A stretch of DNA of 5,533 nucleotides. Origin: Pseudomonadota bacterium (GTDB lineage Bacteria; Pseudomonadota; Gammaproteobacteria; Steroidobacterales; Steroidobacteraceae). The DNA lies in assembly GCA_018241455.1 (NCBI GenBank), contig JAFEDW010000141.1:1-5533 (forward strand), read 5' to 3'. The notes beneath the pieces are model-generated. The model did no database searches. It was not told where the DNA came from and saw only the letters and a program-made list of their open reading frames with translations. The number at the start of each line of letters is the position of its first letter. The stretch's first letter is position 1. The position numbers were made by a program, and so were the translations under genes. Shown here one piece after another: positions 1 to 5,533 of this stretch.

Positions 1-186
1 GCCGGCGCGGCCGGCGGCGCCTATCTCGGCAACAAGATCGAGAAGAAGGTGCGCGCCACGACGCACTACGACATCAAAGTGCGCCTCGACAACGGCACCG
101 AACAGACCGTGAGCCAGGACAACGAGCCGACGCTCGCGGTCGGCGCCGCGGTGCAGATCGTCGACGGCACGGTCGTCGCGAAATAG
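1..186 (+). CDS. Glycine zipper 2TM / SlyB-like outer-membrane protein, C-terminal fragment
   Basis: Only the last 61 residues are present; the reading frame is open from the first base and ends at TAG 184-186, so the start lies upstream of the window. The visible part opens with a small-residue stretch (AGAAGGAYLGNKIEKK) of the glycine-zipper type. A hydrophilic, beta-rich tail follows, containing YDIKVRLDNGTEQT and ending VGAAVQIVDGTVVAK. This arrangement is typical of the glycine zipper 2TM domain family (Rickettsia 17 kDa antigen, SlyB, Pcp), usually small outer-membrane lipoproteins that influence envelope integrity. The lipobox and signal peptide that would confirm lipidation are outside the window. 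The gene faces the DTG-protein gene tail to tail across 53 bases. Family assignment is fairly secure from the zipper plus the tail; the exact role is unknown. Confidence 0.8.
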   Translation, partial: AGAAGGAYLGNKIEKKVRATTHYDIKVRLDNGTEQTVSQDNEPTLAVGAAVQIVDGTVVAK

Positions 187-194
187 ACGGCGGC

Positions 195-233
195 CGCGTA
201 CCGCGTGGGGCGGCTCGCCTCACGCGGTGCGTG
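195..233. terminator. GC-rich hairpin between convergent genes, likely bidirectional terminator
   Basis: Bases 200-211 pair with 217-228 around a 5-base loop (212-216), giving 12 pairs of which one is a G-T wobble (208/220). The helix can be extended outward to 195/233 with five more pairs, two of them wobbles (199/229 and 196/232). It sits in the 53-base gap between the stop of the glycine-zipper gene (186) and the stop of the DTG-protein gene (240). A symmetric stem can act on both strands. No T-run follows on either side, so this is not a canonical intrinsic terminator; it may be a U-less terminator or a 3'-end stabilising stem. Confidence 0.6.
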
Positions 234-239
234 CGCCCG

Positions 240-1223
240 TCAGGAAGCCTCGCGCATGCGCAGCTGGAGTTCGCGCCGGCGATAGTCGATCACCAGCGTA
301 TCGAGCAGCCCCAGCGCGTCCATGCCGATCAGCACGGCCGGCTCCTTGGTCATCTTCCAGTATTCGAAGATGCGCATGTCGGCGAAGGTCATGTGGCTGG
401 TCTGGATCTGGATCGGCCCGAACTGGATCGGCGGCGCCTTGCGCCCCTCGCCGTCCTGGATGTCGTGCGTGACGCCTTCGACCTGGTCGATGGTCGTATG
501 CTCGCGGCGGCTGTAGCGCACCAGTTGGTTGCGCAGCGCCAGGTTGGCCACCGTGATCTCGCCGCCGGTGTCGATGATGGCCTTCGCACGCACCAGGCCG
601 AGCTTCACGTCGGCAATCAGCAGCCGCCCGTGCTCGAGCTGGAACGGGATCGTCATGAATCCGTCCGGCGCCGGCCGGCCGTGCGAGCGCGAGATGATGA
701 TCAGGTCGTGCCGGAAATCGATGTACACGCGGCGGTCGGCCAGGCCCTCGTTGCCGAGCACACCGTCGGCCCCGCCGAGCGCGTCATTGAGCACCGGCAA
801 CTTCGAGTCGTTCATCAGCAGGTCGCCGACCTCGAGCGAATCGACGCGGATCGTCGGCACCGTGGCGCTGCCGGTCACGGCGCGTAATTTCACCGGGGAT
901 GAGGCGTCGGGCGTCAGGCCCAGCTGCTGCGCCACCCCCACCGTCACGCCGGAACGGCTCGCGCCCGTGTCGAGCACCAGCCGGAACGGGCCCTTGCCGT
1001 TGATCATGACCGGCGCCCAGATGCGGCCGATCTGGTCGCGACGCGTCGGGGCCACGTAGCGCGGCTCGGGCGCACGGATGACGATTTCCGTGATCTCATC
1101 CTGAACCACCGGCGAGCTGGGGTCGGTGGAAGCCCGCGGCATGGCCGCGACGGCCAACGATGCAGCGCCCAGGCCGGTCAGTAGCAGAAACAGCGGAACA
1201 GAATGGTTCTTCATGTGCGCCAT
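240..1223 (-). CDS. Exported retropepsin-like aspartic protease family protein with two DTG lobes
   Basis: The protein has 327 residues from ATG 1223-1221. An N-terminal signal peptide is visible: a lysine at residue 5, a hydrophobic core (PLFLLLTGLGAASLAVAA) and a likely cleavage near residues 26-27, so it should act in the periplasm or envelope. Lobe 1 (about 66-178) has VLDTGASRS with DTG at 85-87 and closes with GVLGNEGLADRRVYIDFR. Lobe 2 (about 200-323) has AIIDTGGEIT with DTG at 218-220 and closes with VLIGMDALGLLDTLVIDYR. Both lobes thus carry the family's catalytic Asp triad plus the later hydrophobic-G strand element, as in a single-chain pseudo-dimer. The second site is DTGG rather than the usual DTG followed by A or S, so full catalysis is not certain. 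Start choice: GGTGA (1228-1232) lies 4 bases upstream of ATG 1223; ATG 1214 is the alternative. The frame stays open back to 1628, but that part is antisense to kbl. Substrate is unknown. Confidence 0.85.
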   Translation of the reverse strand: MAHMKNHSVPLFLLLTGLGAASLAVAAMPRASTDPSSPVVQDEITEIVIRAPEPRYVAPTRRDQIGRIWAPVMINGKGPFRLVLDTGASRSGVTVGVAQQLGLTPDASSPVKLRAVTGSATVPTIRVDSLEVGDLLMNDSKLPVLNDALGGADGVLGNEGLADRRVYIDFRHDLIIISRSHGRPAPDGFMTIPFQLEHGRLLIADVKLGLVRAKAIIDTGGEITVANLALRNQLVRYSRREHTTIDQVEGVTHDIQDGEGRKAPPIQFGPIQIQTSHMTFADMRIFEYWKMTKEPAVLIGMDALGLLDTLVIDYRRRELQLRMREAS

Positions 1224-1340
1224 TGTGTCACCGTGCGGGCGTATGTCCACAACCGGCTGCGGGCGGCCAGGCCGCGGCGGCGGCGCTGTTGCCGGGCCCG
1301 CCTTTGCAGGGCAGGATACGCTACCCTCGCGTCCCAACTG
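1224..1340. promoter_or_regulatory. Divergent intergenic region between the DTG-protein gene and kbl-tdh
   Basis: These 117 bases separate two genes read outward, so they must hold the promoter of each unless transcription enters from elsewhere. Visible elements are an odd-length palindrome GCGGCC-A-GGCCGC at 1263-1275 and a direct repeat TGCGGGCG at 1234-1241 and 1258-1265. A TACCCT hexamer at 1322-1327 could serve as a -10 box for kbl. No convincing matched -35/-10 pair is present on either strand, so the exact promoters are not called. The palindrome is a possible operator, but such GC-only palindromes arise easily in DNA of this composition. Confidence 0.5.
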
Positions 1341-2561
1341 ATGACCTTGCAGCCACCCCACTCCGCCATCGACGCCCTGAGCGCCCAGCTCGCCACGCGC
1401 CTCGGCGAATTGCGCGCTGCCGGCACCTACAAGGCCGAGCGCGTGCTCGCCTCGCCGCAGGGCGCGCTGATCCGCGTCGGCGGGCGCGAGGTGATCAACC
1501 TGTGCGCGAACAATTATCTCGGCCTGGCCGCCCACCCGGCGGTGATCGCGGCCGCGCACGCGGCGCTCGATCGCTACGGCTACGGCTGCGCTTCGGTGCG
1601 TTTCATCTGCGGCACGCAGCAGATCCATGCCGAGCTGGAAACGCGCCTGTCGGCCTTCCTCGGCACCGAGGCGACGATCCTGTATTCATCCTGCTTCGAC
1701 GCCAACGGCGGACTGTTCGAAACGCTGCTCGATGAGCAGGATGCCGTGATCTCCGACGCGCTCAACCACGCCTCGATCATCGACGGCATCCGCCTGTGCA
1801 AGGCGCGCCGGCTGCGCTACGCGAACCGCGACCTCGCCGAACTCGAGGCGCGTCTCGTGGAATCGAAGGATGCGCGCACGCGCCTGGTCATCACCGACGG
1901 CGTGTTCTCGATGGACGGCACCTACGCGCCGCTCGCCGAGATCTGCACGCTGGCGGAGCGCCATCGCGCGATCGTCGCGGTGGACGATTCGCACGCGACC
2001 GGCTTCACCGGCGCGCGCGGCCGCGGCACGCATGAGCGCGCCGGCGTCATGGGCCGCGTCGACCTGCTGACCGGCACGCTCGGCAAGGCGCTCGGCGGCG
2101 CCTCCGGCGGCTACATCTCGGGGCCGGCCCGCGTGATCGAGTGGCTGCGGCAGCGCTCGCGGCCGTACCTGTTTTCCAATTCGATCGCCCCGGTGGTCGC
2201 AGCAACCACGCTGGCGGTGCTCGACCTGATCGAGTCCGGCGACGCACTGCGCGCGCAGCTGGTAGACAACGCGCGGCATTTCCGCGCTGCGATGCAGGCC
2301 GCCGGCTTCACGCTGGTACCGGGCGAGCACCCGATCGTGCCGGTCATGCTCGGCGATGCCGCGCTCGCGACGCGTATGGCCGACCGCCTGCTCGAGCTCG
2401 GCGTCTACGTGATCGGTTTTTCATTTCCGGTGGTGCCGATGGGCCAGGCGCGCATCCGCACGCAGCTGACCGCGGGACACACGCGCGCGCAGATCGATCA
2501 GGCGGTGGCCGCATTCACGACCGCGGGCCGCGAACTGGGCATCCTGGGTGGCAGCAAATGA
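1341..2561 (+). CDS. kbl: 2-amino-3-ketobutyrate CoA ligase (glycine C-acetyltransferase)
   Basis: A PLP enzyme of the alpha-oxoamine synthase family (fold type I). It cleaves 2-amino-3-oxobutanoate with CoA to glycine and acetyl-CoA, the second step of threonine degradation, in the cytoplasm. The 406 residues compare with 398 in E. coli Kbl. The PLP lysine is Lys249 in TGTLGKALGGASGG. The pyridine-nitrogen aspartate is Asp215 in VDDSHATG, 34 residues before the lysine, followed by His218. LNHASIIDG (His143) and CASVRFICGTQ are also typical and favour Kbl over 7-keto-8-aminopelargonate or aminolevulinate synthases. ATG 1341 fits the family N-terminus; the open frame back to 1203 reads as Arg/Ala/Cys-rich non-coding sequence. 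No Shine-Dalgarno sequence is visible just upstream. The stop overlaps the tdh start by 4 bases, so the two are co-transcribed and probably translationally coupled; tdh next door settles the function. Confidence 0.96.
   Translation: MTLQPPHSAIDALSAQLATRLGELRAAGTYKAERVLASPQGALIRVGGREVINLCANNYLGLAAHPAVIAAAHAALDRYGYGCASVRFICGTQQIHAELETRLSAFLGTEATILYSSCFDANGGLFETLLDEQDAVISDALNHASIIDGIRLCKARRLRYANRDLAELEARLVESKDARTRLVITDGVFSMDGTYAPLAEICTLAERHRAIVAVDDSHATGFTGARGRGTHERAGVMGRVDLLTGTLGKALGGASGGYISGPARVIEWLRQRSRPYLFSNSIAPVVAATTLAVLDLIESGDALRAQLVDNARHFRAAMQAAGFTLVPGEHPIVPVMLGDAALATRMADRLLELGVYVIGFSFPVVPMGQARIRTQLTAGHTRAQIDQAVAAFTTAGRELGILGGSK
2546..2551 (+). promoter_or_regulatory. Ribosome binding site of tdh inside the end of kbl
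   Basis: GGGTGG lies 6 bases before ATG 2558-2560, inside the last codons of kbl. It supports this start for tdh. Together with the ATGA stop/start overlap it suggests that ribosomes finishing kbl can re-initiate on tdh. Confidence 0.6.
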
Positions 2562-3592
2562 AGGCATTGGTCAAGGCGAAAGCCGAACCCGGCATCTGGA
2601 TGGCGGACGTGGCCAAGCCCACGATCGGCCCGAATGACGTGCTGATCCGCATGAAGAAGACCGCGATCTGCGGCACCGATATGCACATCTACCACTGGGA
2701 CGAGTGGGCGCAGCGCACGATCAGGGTGCCGATGGCGGTCGGCCACGAATACTGCGGCGAGATCGTCGAGATGGGGAGCGAGGTGCGCGGCCTCGCGATC
2801 GGCGACCGCGTCTCGGGCGAAGGGCACGTCACCTGCGGTTTCTGCCGCAATTGCCGCGCCGGCCGCCGCCACCTGTGCCGCAACACGGTCGGCGTCGGCG
2901 TCAATCGGGCCGGCTGTTTCGCGGAGTACATGTCGCTGCCCGCCTCCAACGTGTTCAAGCTGCCGCCGGCCATCACCGACGAGATCGCCTCGATCCTCGA
3001 TCCGCTCGGCAACGCGACACACACCGCGCTGTCGTTCAACGTGGTGGGCGAGGACGTGCTGATCTCCGGCGCCGGGCCGATCGGCGTCATGGCGGTCGCG
3101 ATCGTGCGCCACGTCGGCGCGCGCCACGTGGTCATCACCGACGTGAATCCCTATCGGCTGGCGCTGGCCAAGAAGATGGGTGCTTCGCTCGCGATCGACG
3201 TGCGCACCGAGAAACTCGAGGACGCGATGACGCAGCTCGGCATGGAGGAAGGCTTCGATGTGGGCCTCGAGATGAGCGGCGCGCCGCCAGCCTTCCGGCA
3301 TATGCTCGCCACGATGCACCACGGCGGGAGCGTCGCGCTGCTGGGCATCATGCCGGCCGACACCGGCATCAAGTGGGACGAGGTGATCTTCAAGGGCCTG
3401 ATGATGAAGGGCGTCTACGGCCGCGAGATGTTCGAGACCTGGTACAAGATGGCGGCGATGCTGCAGTCTGGCCTCGATGTCGGCCCGGTGATCACGCACC
3501 GGTTGCCGATCGGAAAATTCAAGGAAGGTTTCGAGGTGATGGCCTCGGGCCAGAGCGGCAAGGTCATCCTCGACTGGGAAAACGCCGTCTGA
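2558..3592 (+). CDS. tdh: L-threonine 3-dehydrogenase (zinc, NAD-dependent)
   Basis: Medium-chain zinc alcohol dehydrogenase that oxidises L-threonine with NAD+ to 2-amino-3-oxobutanoate, the substrate of the upstream-encoded Kbl. The protein has 344 residues (E. coli Tdh 341) and begins MKALVKAKAEPGIWM. Catalytic zinc residues are visible as Cys38 (ICGTD) and His63-Glu64 (GHEYCGE). The structural zinc lobe has Cys93, Cys96, Cys99 and Cys107, the same numbering as in the E. coli enzyme. The Rossmann fold has GAGPIG at 171-176, and an acidic residue at the end of the next strand (Asp195 in TDVNPYR) fits NAD rather than NADP. DPLGNATHTAL near 148-158 is a strong Tdh hallmark. ATG 2558 overlaps the kbl stop. 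Its own stop (3590-3592) is immediately followed by the sdaA stop on the other strand, leaving no room for a terminator between them. All expected residues are intact. Confidence 0.97.
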   Translation: MKALVKAKAEPGIWMADVAKPTIGPNDVLIRMKKTAICGTDMHIYHWDEWAQRTIRVPMAVGHEYCGEIVEMGSEVRGLAIGDRVSGEGHVTCGFCRNCRAGRRHLCRNTVGVGVNRAGCFAEYMSLPASNVFKLPPAITDEIASILDPLGNATHTALSFNVVGEDVLISGAGPIGVMAVAIVRHVGARHVVITDVNPYRLALAKKMGASLAIDVRTEKLEDAMTQLGMEEGFDVGLEMSGAPPAFRHMLATMHHGGSVALLGIMPADTGIKWDEVIFKGLMMKGVYGREMFETWYKMAAMLQSGLDVGPVITHRLPIGKFKEGFEVMASGQSGKVILDWENAV

Positions 3593-4957
3593 TCAGCACT
3601 CGGGTACGTTGACCGCGAGCCCGCCCTGCGAGGTTTCCTTGTAGATCGTGCCCATGTCGTGGCCGGTCTGCCGCATCGTATTGATGACCTGGTCGAGCGA
3701 GACCTTGTGCGAGCCATCGCCGTGCAGCGCAAGGCGCGCGGCACTGATCGCCTTCAGCGAACCCATCGCGTTGCGCTCGATGCACGGGATCTGCACCAGC
3801 CCGGCGACCGGATCGCAGGTGAGCCCGAGGTTGTGCTCCATGCCGATTTCGGCGGCGTTCTCGATCTGCTCGTTCGTGCCGTGCAGCGCCGAGGCCAGGC
3901 CCGCCGCCGCCATCGAGCAGGCGACGCCGACCTCGCCCTGGCAGCCCATCTCGGCGCCGGAGATCGAGGCATTCTTCTTATAGAGCATGCCGATCGCGGC
4001 GGCGCTGAGCAGGAAGCGGATCACGCCGGCTTCATCCGCGCCGGGCTCGAAGCGATCGTAGTAGTGCAGCACTGCCGGCACGATGCCGGCTGCGCCGTTG
4101 GTCGGCGCCGTGACCATCTGTCCGCCGGCGGCGTTTTCTTCATTTACGCTAAGCGCGAAGGCATTGACCCAATCCATCGCGTGCATCGGGTCCTTGGCGT
4201 CGCCCGATTCGAGTTGCCGGTACAGTTTCGGCGCGCGCCGACGCACCTTCAGCACGCCCGGCAGCAGCCCCTGCGCGGTGAAACCGCGCTGCACGCATTC
4301 GCGCATCACGCGCCACAGCTCGAGGAGCCCGCGCTTGACCTCGGCCTCGCTCCGCCAGGTGCGCTCGCGCGCCATCATCAGTTCGTGGATCTCGAGGCCG
4401 TTCTTCTCGCAGTGCTCGAGCAGCTCGGCCGCGGAGCCGAATTCATACGGCGCCTGCGCGCGCTGCGCCACGCCGCCGGCGGCCTCGCCTTCCTTGACGA
4501 TGAAGCCGCCGCCGATGCTGTAGTACTCCTCGCGCAACAGCGGCGCGCCAGAGGCATCGTGGGCCGTGAAGCGCATGCCGTTGGAGTGGCCGGGCAGCAC
4601 CTTGTCGTGGTGGAACAGCAGGTGGCGCGCTTCGTCGAAGGCGACTTCCTGGGTGCCGCCCAATCGAAGTTTCTTCGCACTCCGGATACGCTCTACGGTT
4701 GGTTCCACCTTCGACGAATCAATCGTCTCGGGGCGCATGCCTTCGAGCCCGAGCAGGATGGCGCGATCAGTGCAATGGCCACGGCCCGTCAATGCCAGCG
4801 AACCGAACAACTCGGCCGTCACCGAGGTCGTCCGGGCGAGCAGGCCTTGCGCGGTGAGCGATTCAACGAAGGCACGCGCCGCATTCATCGGGCCCATCGT
4901 GTGCGAGCTCGACGGGCCGATGCCGATCTTGAAGATTTCGAATACGCTGAGGTTCAT
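3593..4957 (-). CDS. sdaA: L-serine ammonia-lyase (L-serine dehydratase), iron-sulfur, one-chain type
   Basis: Converts L-serine to pyruvate and ammonia using a 4Fe-4S cluster; oxygen-sensitive, cytoplasmic. The 454 residues match the one-chain bacterial type, with beta domain first (about 1-150, GPSSSHTMGP at 14-23) and alpha domain after about 180 (APTNGAAGIVPAV at 284-296). Three cluster cysteines are visible: Cys339 (MGCQGE), Cys381 (TCDPV) and Cys392 (PCIERN). The last residue, Cys454, corresponds to the C-terminal cysteine that in the Legionella enzyme folds into the active site as a fourth cluster ligand. All four lie exactly 4 positions below the Legionella numbers as I recall them (343, 385, 396, 458). 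ATG 4957 is chosen because the protein then begins MNLSVFEIFKIGIGPSSSHT as in the family, with a GAGGGGTG ribosome site upstream. An in-frame TTG at 4996 would add 13 unconserved residues. The gene is convergent with tdh, gap zero. Confidence 0.96.
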   Translation of the reverse strand: MNLSVFEIFKIGIGPSSSHTMGPMNAARAFVESLTAQGLLARTTSVTAELFGSLALTGRGHCTDRAILLGLEGMRPETIDSSKVEPTVERIRSAKKLRLGGTQEVAFDEARHLLFHHDKVLPGHSNGMRFTAHDASGAPLLREEYYSIGGGFIVKEGEAAGGVAQRAQAPYEFGSAAELLEHCEKNGLEIHELMMARERTWRSEAEVKRGLLELWRVMRECVQRGFTAQGLLPGVLKVRRRAPKLYRQLESGDAKDPMHAMDWVNAFALSVNEENAAGGQMVTAPTNGAAGIVPAVLHYYDRFEPGADEAGVIRFLLSAAAIGMLYKKNASISGAEMGCQGEVGVACSMAAAGLASALHGTNEQIENAAEIGMEHNLGLTCDPVAGLVQIPCIERNAMGSLKAISAARLALHGDGSHKVSLDQVINTMRQTGHDMGTIYKETSQGGLAVNVPEC

Positions 4958-4965
4958 GGCCGTAG

Positions 4966-4973
4966 CACCCCTC
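4966..4973 (-). promoter_or_regulatory. Ribosome binding site of sdaA, partly inside a hairpin
   Basis: Read on the - strand this is GAGGGGTG, with the purine run GAGGGG ending 10 bases before ATG 4957. It decides the start in favour of 4957. Its first three bases (GAG, 4973-4971) form the end of the adjacent hairpin arm, so they are paired when the hairpin forms. Confidence 0.6.
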
Positions 4974-4991
4974 GCCCGCGCCTCGGGCGAG
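4971..4991 (-). promoter_or_regulatory. Perfect 8-bp hairpin in the sdaA leader
   Basis: On the - strand, arm CTCGCCCG (4991-4984) and arm CGGGCGAG (4978-4971) pair perfectly around the loop AGGCG (4983-4979). The stem has six G-C and two other pairs depending on register at the ends, with no mismatch. It ends 13 bases before the sdaA ATG and takes in the first part of the ribosome binding site. No T-run follows, so it is unlikely to be a simple terminator of the upstream ureohydrolase gene. A role in limiting sdaA translation or stabilising the 5' end is inferred only from position. Confidence 0.5.
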
Positions 4992-5074
4992 TTCAAGCTC
5001 CAAGCCTATGCCGCGCCGGTATGGCCGGATGGCTCCCGCGCGACCGCATTGGTCTCATTTCCGTCATGCGCGGC

Positions 5075-5533
5075 TCAACCAGCCTCGCGCCTGACGCCCG
5101 GCAGCACGCACAGCATCTCGTACAGCAGGTTCGCCGCCAGCAGCGAGGTGGTACCAAAGGGATCATAGGGCGGCGAGACCTCGACCAGGTCGCAGCCCAC
5201 CAGCTGGAGCCCGAGGCAACCACGGATGATCTCCATGCCCTGGATCGTCGTCAGTCCGCCGATCTCCGGCGTGCCGGTGCCGGGCGCGTAGGCCGGATCG
5301 AGCCCGTCGATGTCGAAGCTCAGATACACCGGACCCTTCCCGAGTTGCGCGCGCACCTCGGCCATCAGCGGTTCGAGCGAGCGATGCCAGCACTCCTCGG
5401 CCTGCACGACGCGCATGCCCTGCTGGCGCGGCCAGTCGAAGTCATCGGCGCCATAGCCGGTCGCGCGCAGGCCGATCTGCACCGCGCGCCGCGTGTCGAG
5501 CAGCCCTTCCTCGACCGCGCGCCGGAACGGCGT
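5075..5533 (-). CDS. Arginase/agmatinase-family ureohydrolase, C-terminal part
   Basis: The frame is open to the right edge and ends at TGA 5077-5075; 152 residues are visible and the N-terminal half is missing. The metal motif SFDIDGLDP is present (Asp74 and Asp76 of the visible part), which supplies the second pair of manganese ligands in ureohydrolases. It is followed by AYAPGTGTPEIGGLT and later LVEVSPPYDPFG and ANLLYEMLCVLPG. These enzymes hydrolyse a guanidino compound to urea and an amine or amino acid. The stretch TTIQGMEIIRGCLGL with CDLVEVSPPYD resembles guanidinobutyrase/guanidinopropionase and agmatinase (SpeB) rather than true arginase, but the substrate loop lies partly outside the window, so no gene symbol is given. 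An in-frame GTG at 5482 is not the true start, because the upstream residues TPFRRAVEEGLLDTRRA are family-like. It lies 117 bases upstream of sdaA on the same strand; joint transcription is possible. Confidence 0.92.
   Translation of the reverse strand, partial: TPFRRAVEEGLLDTRRAVQIGLRATGYGADDFDWPRQQGMRVVQAEECWHRSLEPLMAEVRAQLGKGPVYLSFDIDGLDPAYAPGTGTPEIGGLTTIQGMEIIRGCLGLQLVGCDLVEVSPPYDPFGTTSLLAANLLYEMLCVLPGVRREAG

Noticed and set aside
231..887. 218-codon open frame on the + strand opposite the DTG-protein gene
   Set aside because: It mirrors codons of the real gene (His/Asp/Arg/Val-rich), has no signal or domain, and lies fully inside a supported coding region.
1224..1628. 5' extension of the DTG-protein frame to 1628 on the - strand (135 extra residues)
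   Set aside because: It runs antisense through the start of kbl, is Arg/Ala/Gly-rich, and would bury the clear signal peptide that begins at 1223.
2498..3499. 333-codon open frame on the - strand opposite tdh
   Set aside because: It is a composition shadow of a GC-rich gene: rich in His, Arg, Asp and Ala, no recognisable motif, and it covers a complete, fully conserved tdh.
2704..3612. 302-codon open frame on the + strand in another frame of tdh
   Set aside because: The translation is dominated by Arg, Gly, Ala and Asp, typical of an out-of-frame reading of high-GC DNA; tdh in its own frame explains the region.
4083..4523. Open frames on the + strand opposite sdaA (also 4566-5168)
   Set aside because: Ser/Arg/Pro-rich shadows of a conserved gene; no motif or ribosome site.
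4958..4996. Upstream TTG start for sdaA at 4996
   Set aside because: The 13 added residues are not family-like and the stretch holds the hairpin and ribosome site that serve ATG 4957.
5042..5054. GACC...GGTC inverted repeat just past the ureohydrolase stop as a terminator
   Set aside because: Only 4-5 pairs including a wobble, with no T-run; too weak to call.
1..5533. Mobile element, CRISPR array, phage, toxin-antitoxin or defence system
   Set aside because: No transposase, integrase, regularly spaced repeats, target-site duplications or known defence motifs are visible; every stretch over about 120 bases is explained by a conventional gene.

Overview
The window is a compact, GC-rich stretch of bacterial chromosome with housekeeping amino-acid catabolism genes and two envelope-protein genes. 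Strong G/C preference at third codon positions, the E. coli-like Kbl and Tdh, a one-chain SdaA and a glycine-zipper lipoprotein-type tail all point to a high-GC proteobacterium. A gammaproteobacterium of the Xanthomonadales/Lysobacterales type is my best guess, but this is an inference and the sequence alone does not fix it. I see no tRNA, rRNA, CRISPR array, insertion sequence, phage gene or compositional break.

Layout: (1) 1-186, + strand, the C-terminal end of a glycine-zipper (17 kDa antigen/SlyB-like) protein. (2) 195-233, a long GC-rich hairpin between convergent genes, probably a two-way terminator. (3) 240-1223, - strand, an exported protein with two retropepsin-like lobes, each carrying a DTG motif. 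(4) 1224-1340, a 117-base divergent promoter region. (5) 1341-2561 and 2558-3592, + strand, kbl and tdh overlapping by ATGA, the complete two-step threonine-to-glycine pathway. (6) 3593-4957, - strand, sdaA (L-serine ammonia-lyase), whose stop codon directly abuts that of tdh with no base between. (7) 4958-5074, a 117-base gap holding a perfect 8-bp hairpin that overlaps the sdaA ribosome binding site. (8) 5075-5533, - strand, the C-terminal part of an arginase/agmatinase-family ureohydrolase that runs off the right edge.

How the genes fit together: Tdh oxidises L-threonine with NAD+ to 2-amino-3-oxobutanoate, and Kbl splits this with CoA to glycine and acetyl-CoA. SdaA deaminates L-serine to pyruvate. 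Because glycine and serine are interconverted by glycine hydroxymethyltransferase (not in this window), the central block can feed threonine, glycine and serine into acetyl-CoA and pyruvate. The ureohydrolase would add guanidino-compound nitrogen catabolism.

I did not find a convincing undescribed system. The items most worth a second look are the hairpin over the sdaA ribosome binding site, the zero-gap convergent tdh/sdaA junction, the duplicated DTG protein, and the near-absence of a leader on kbl.
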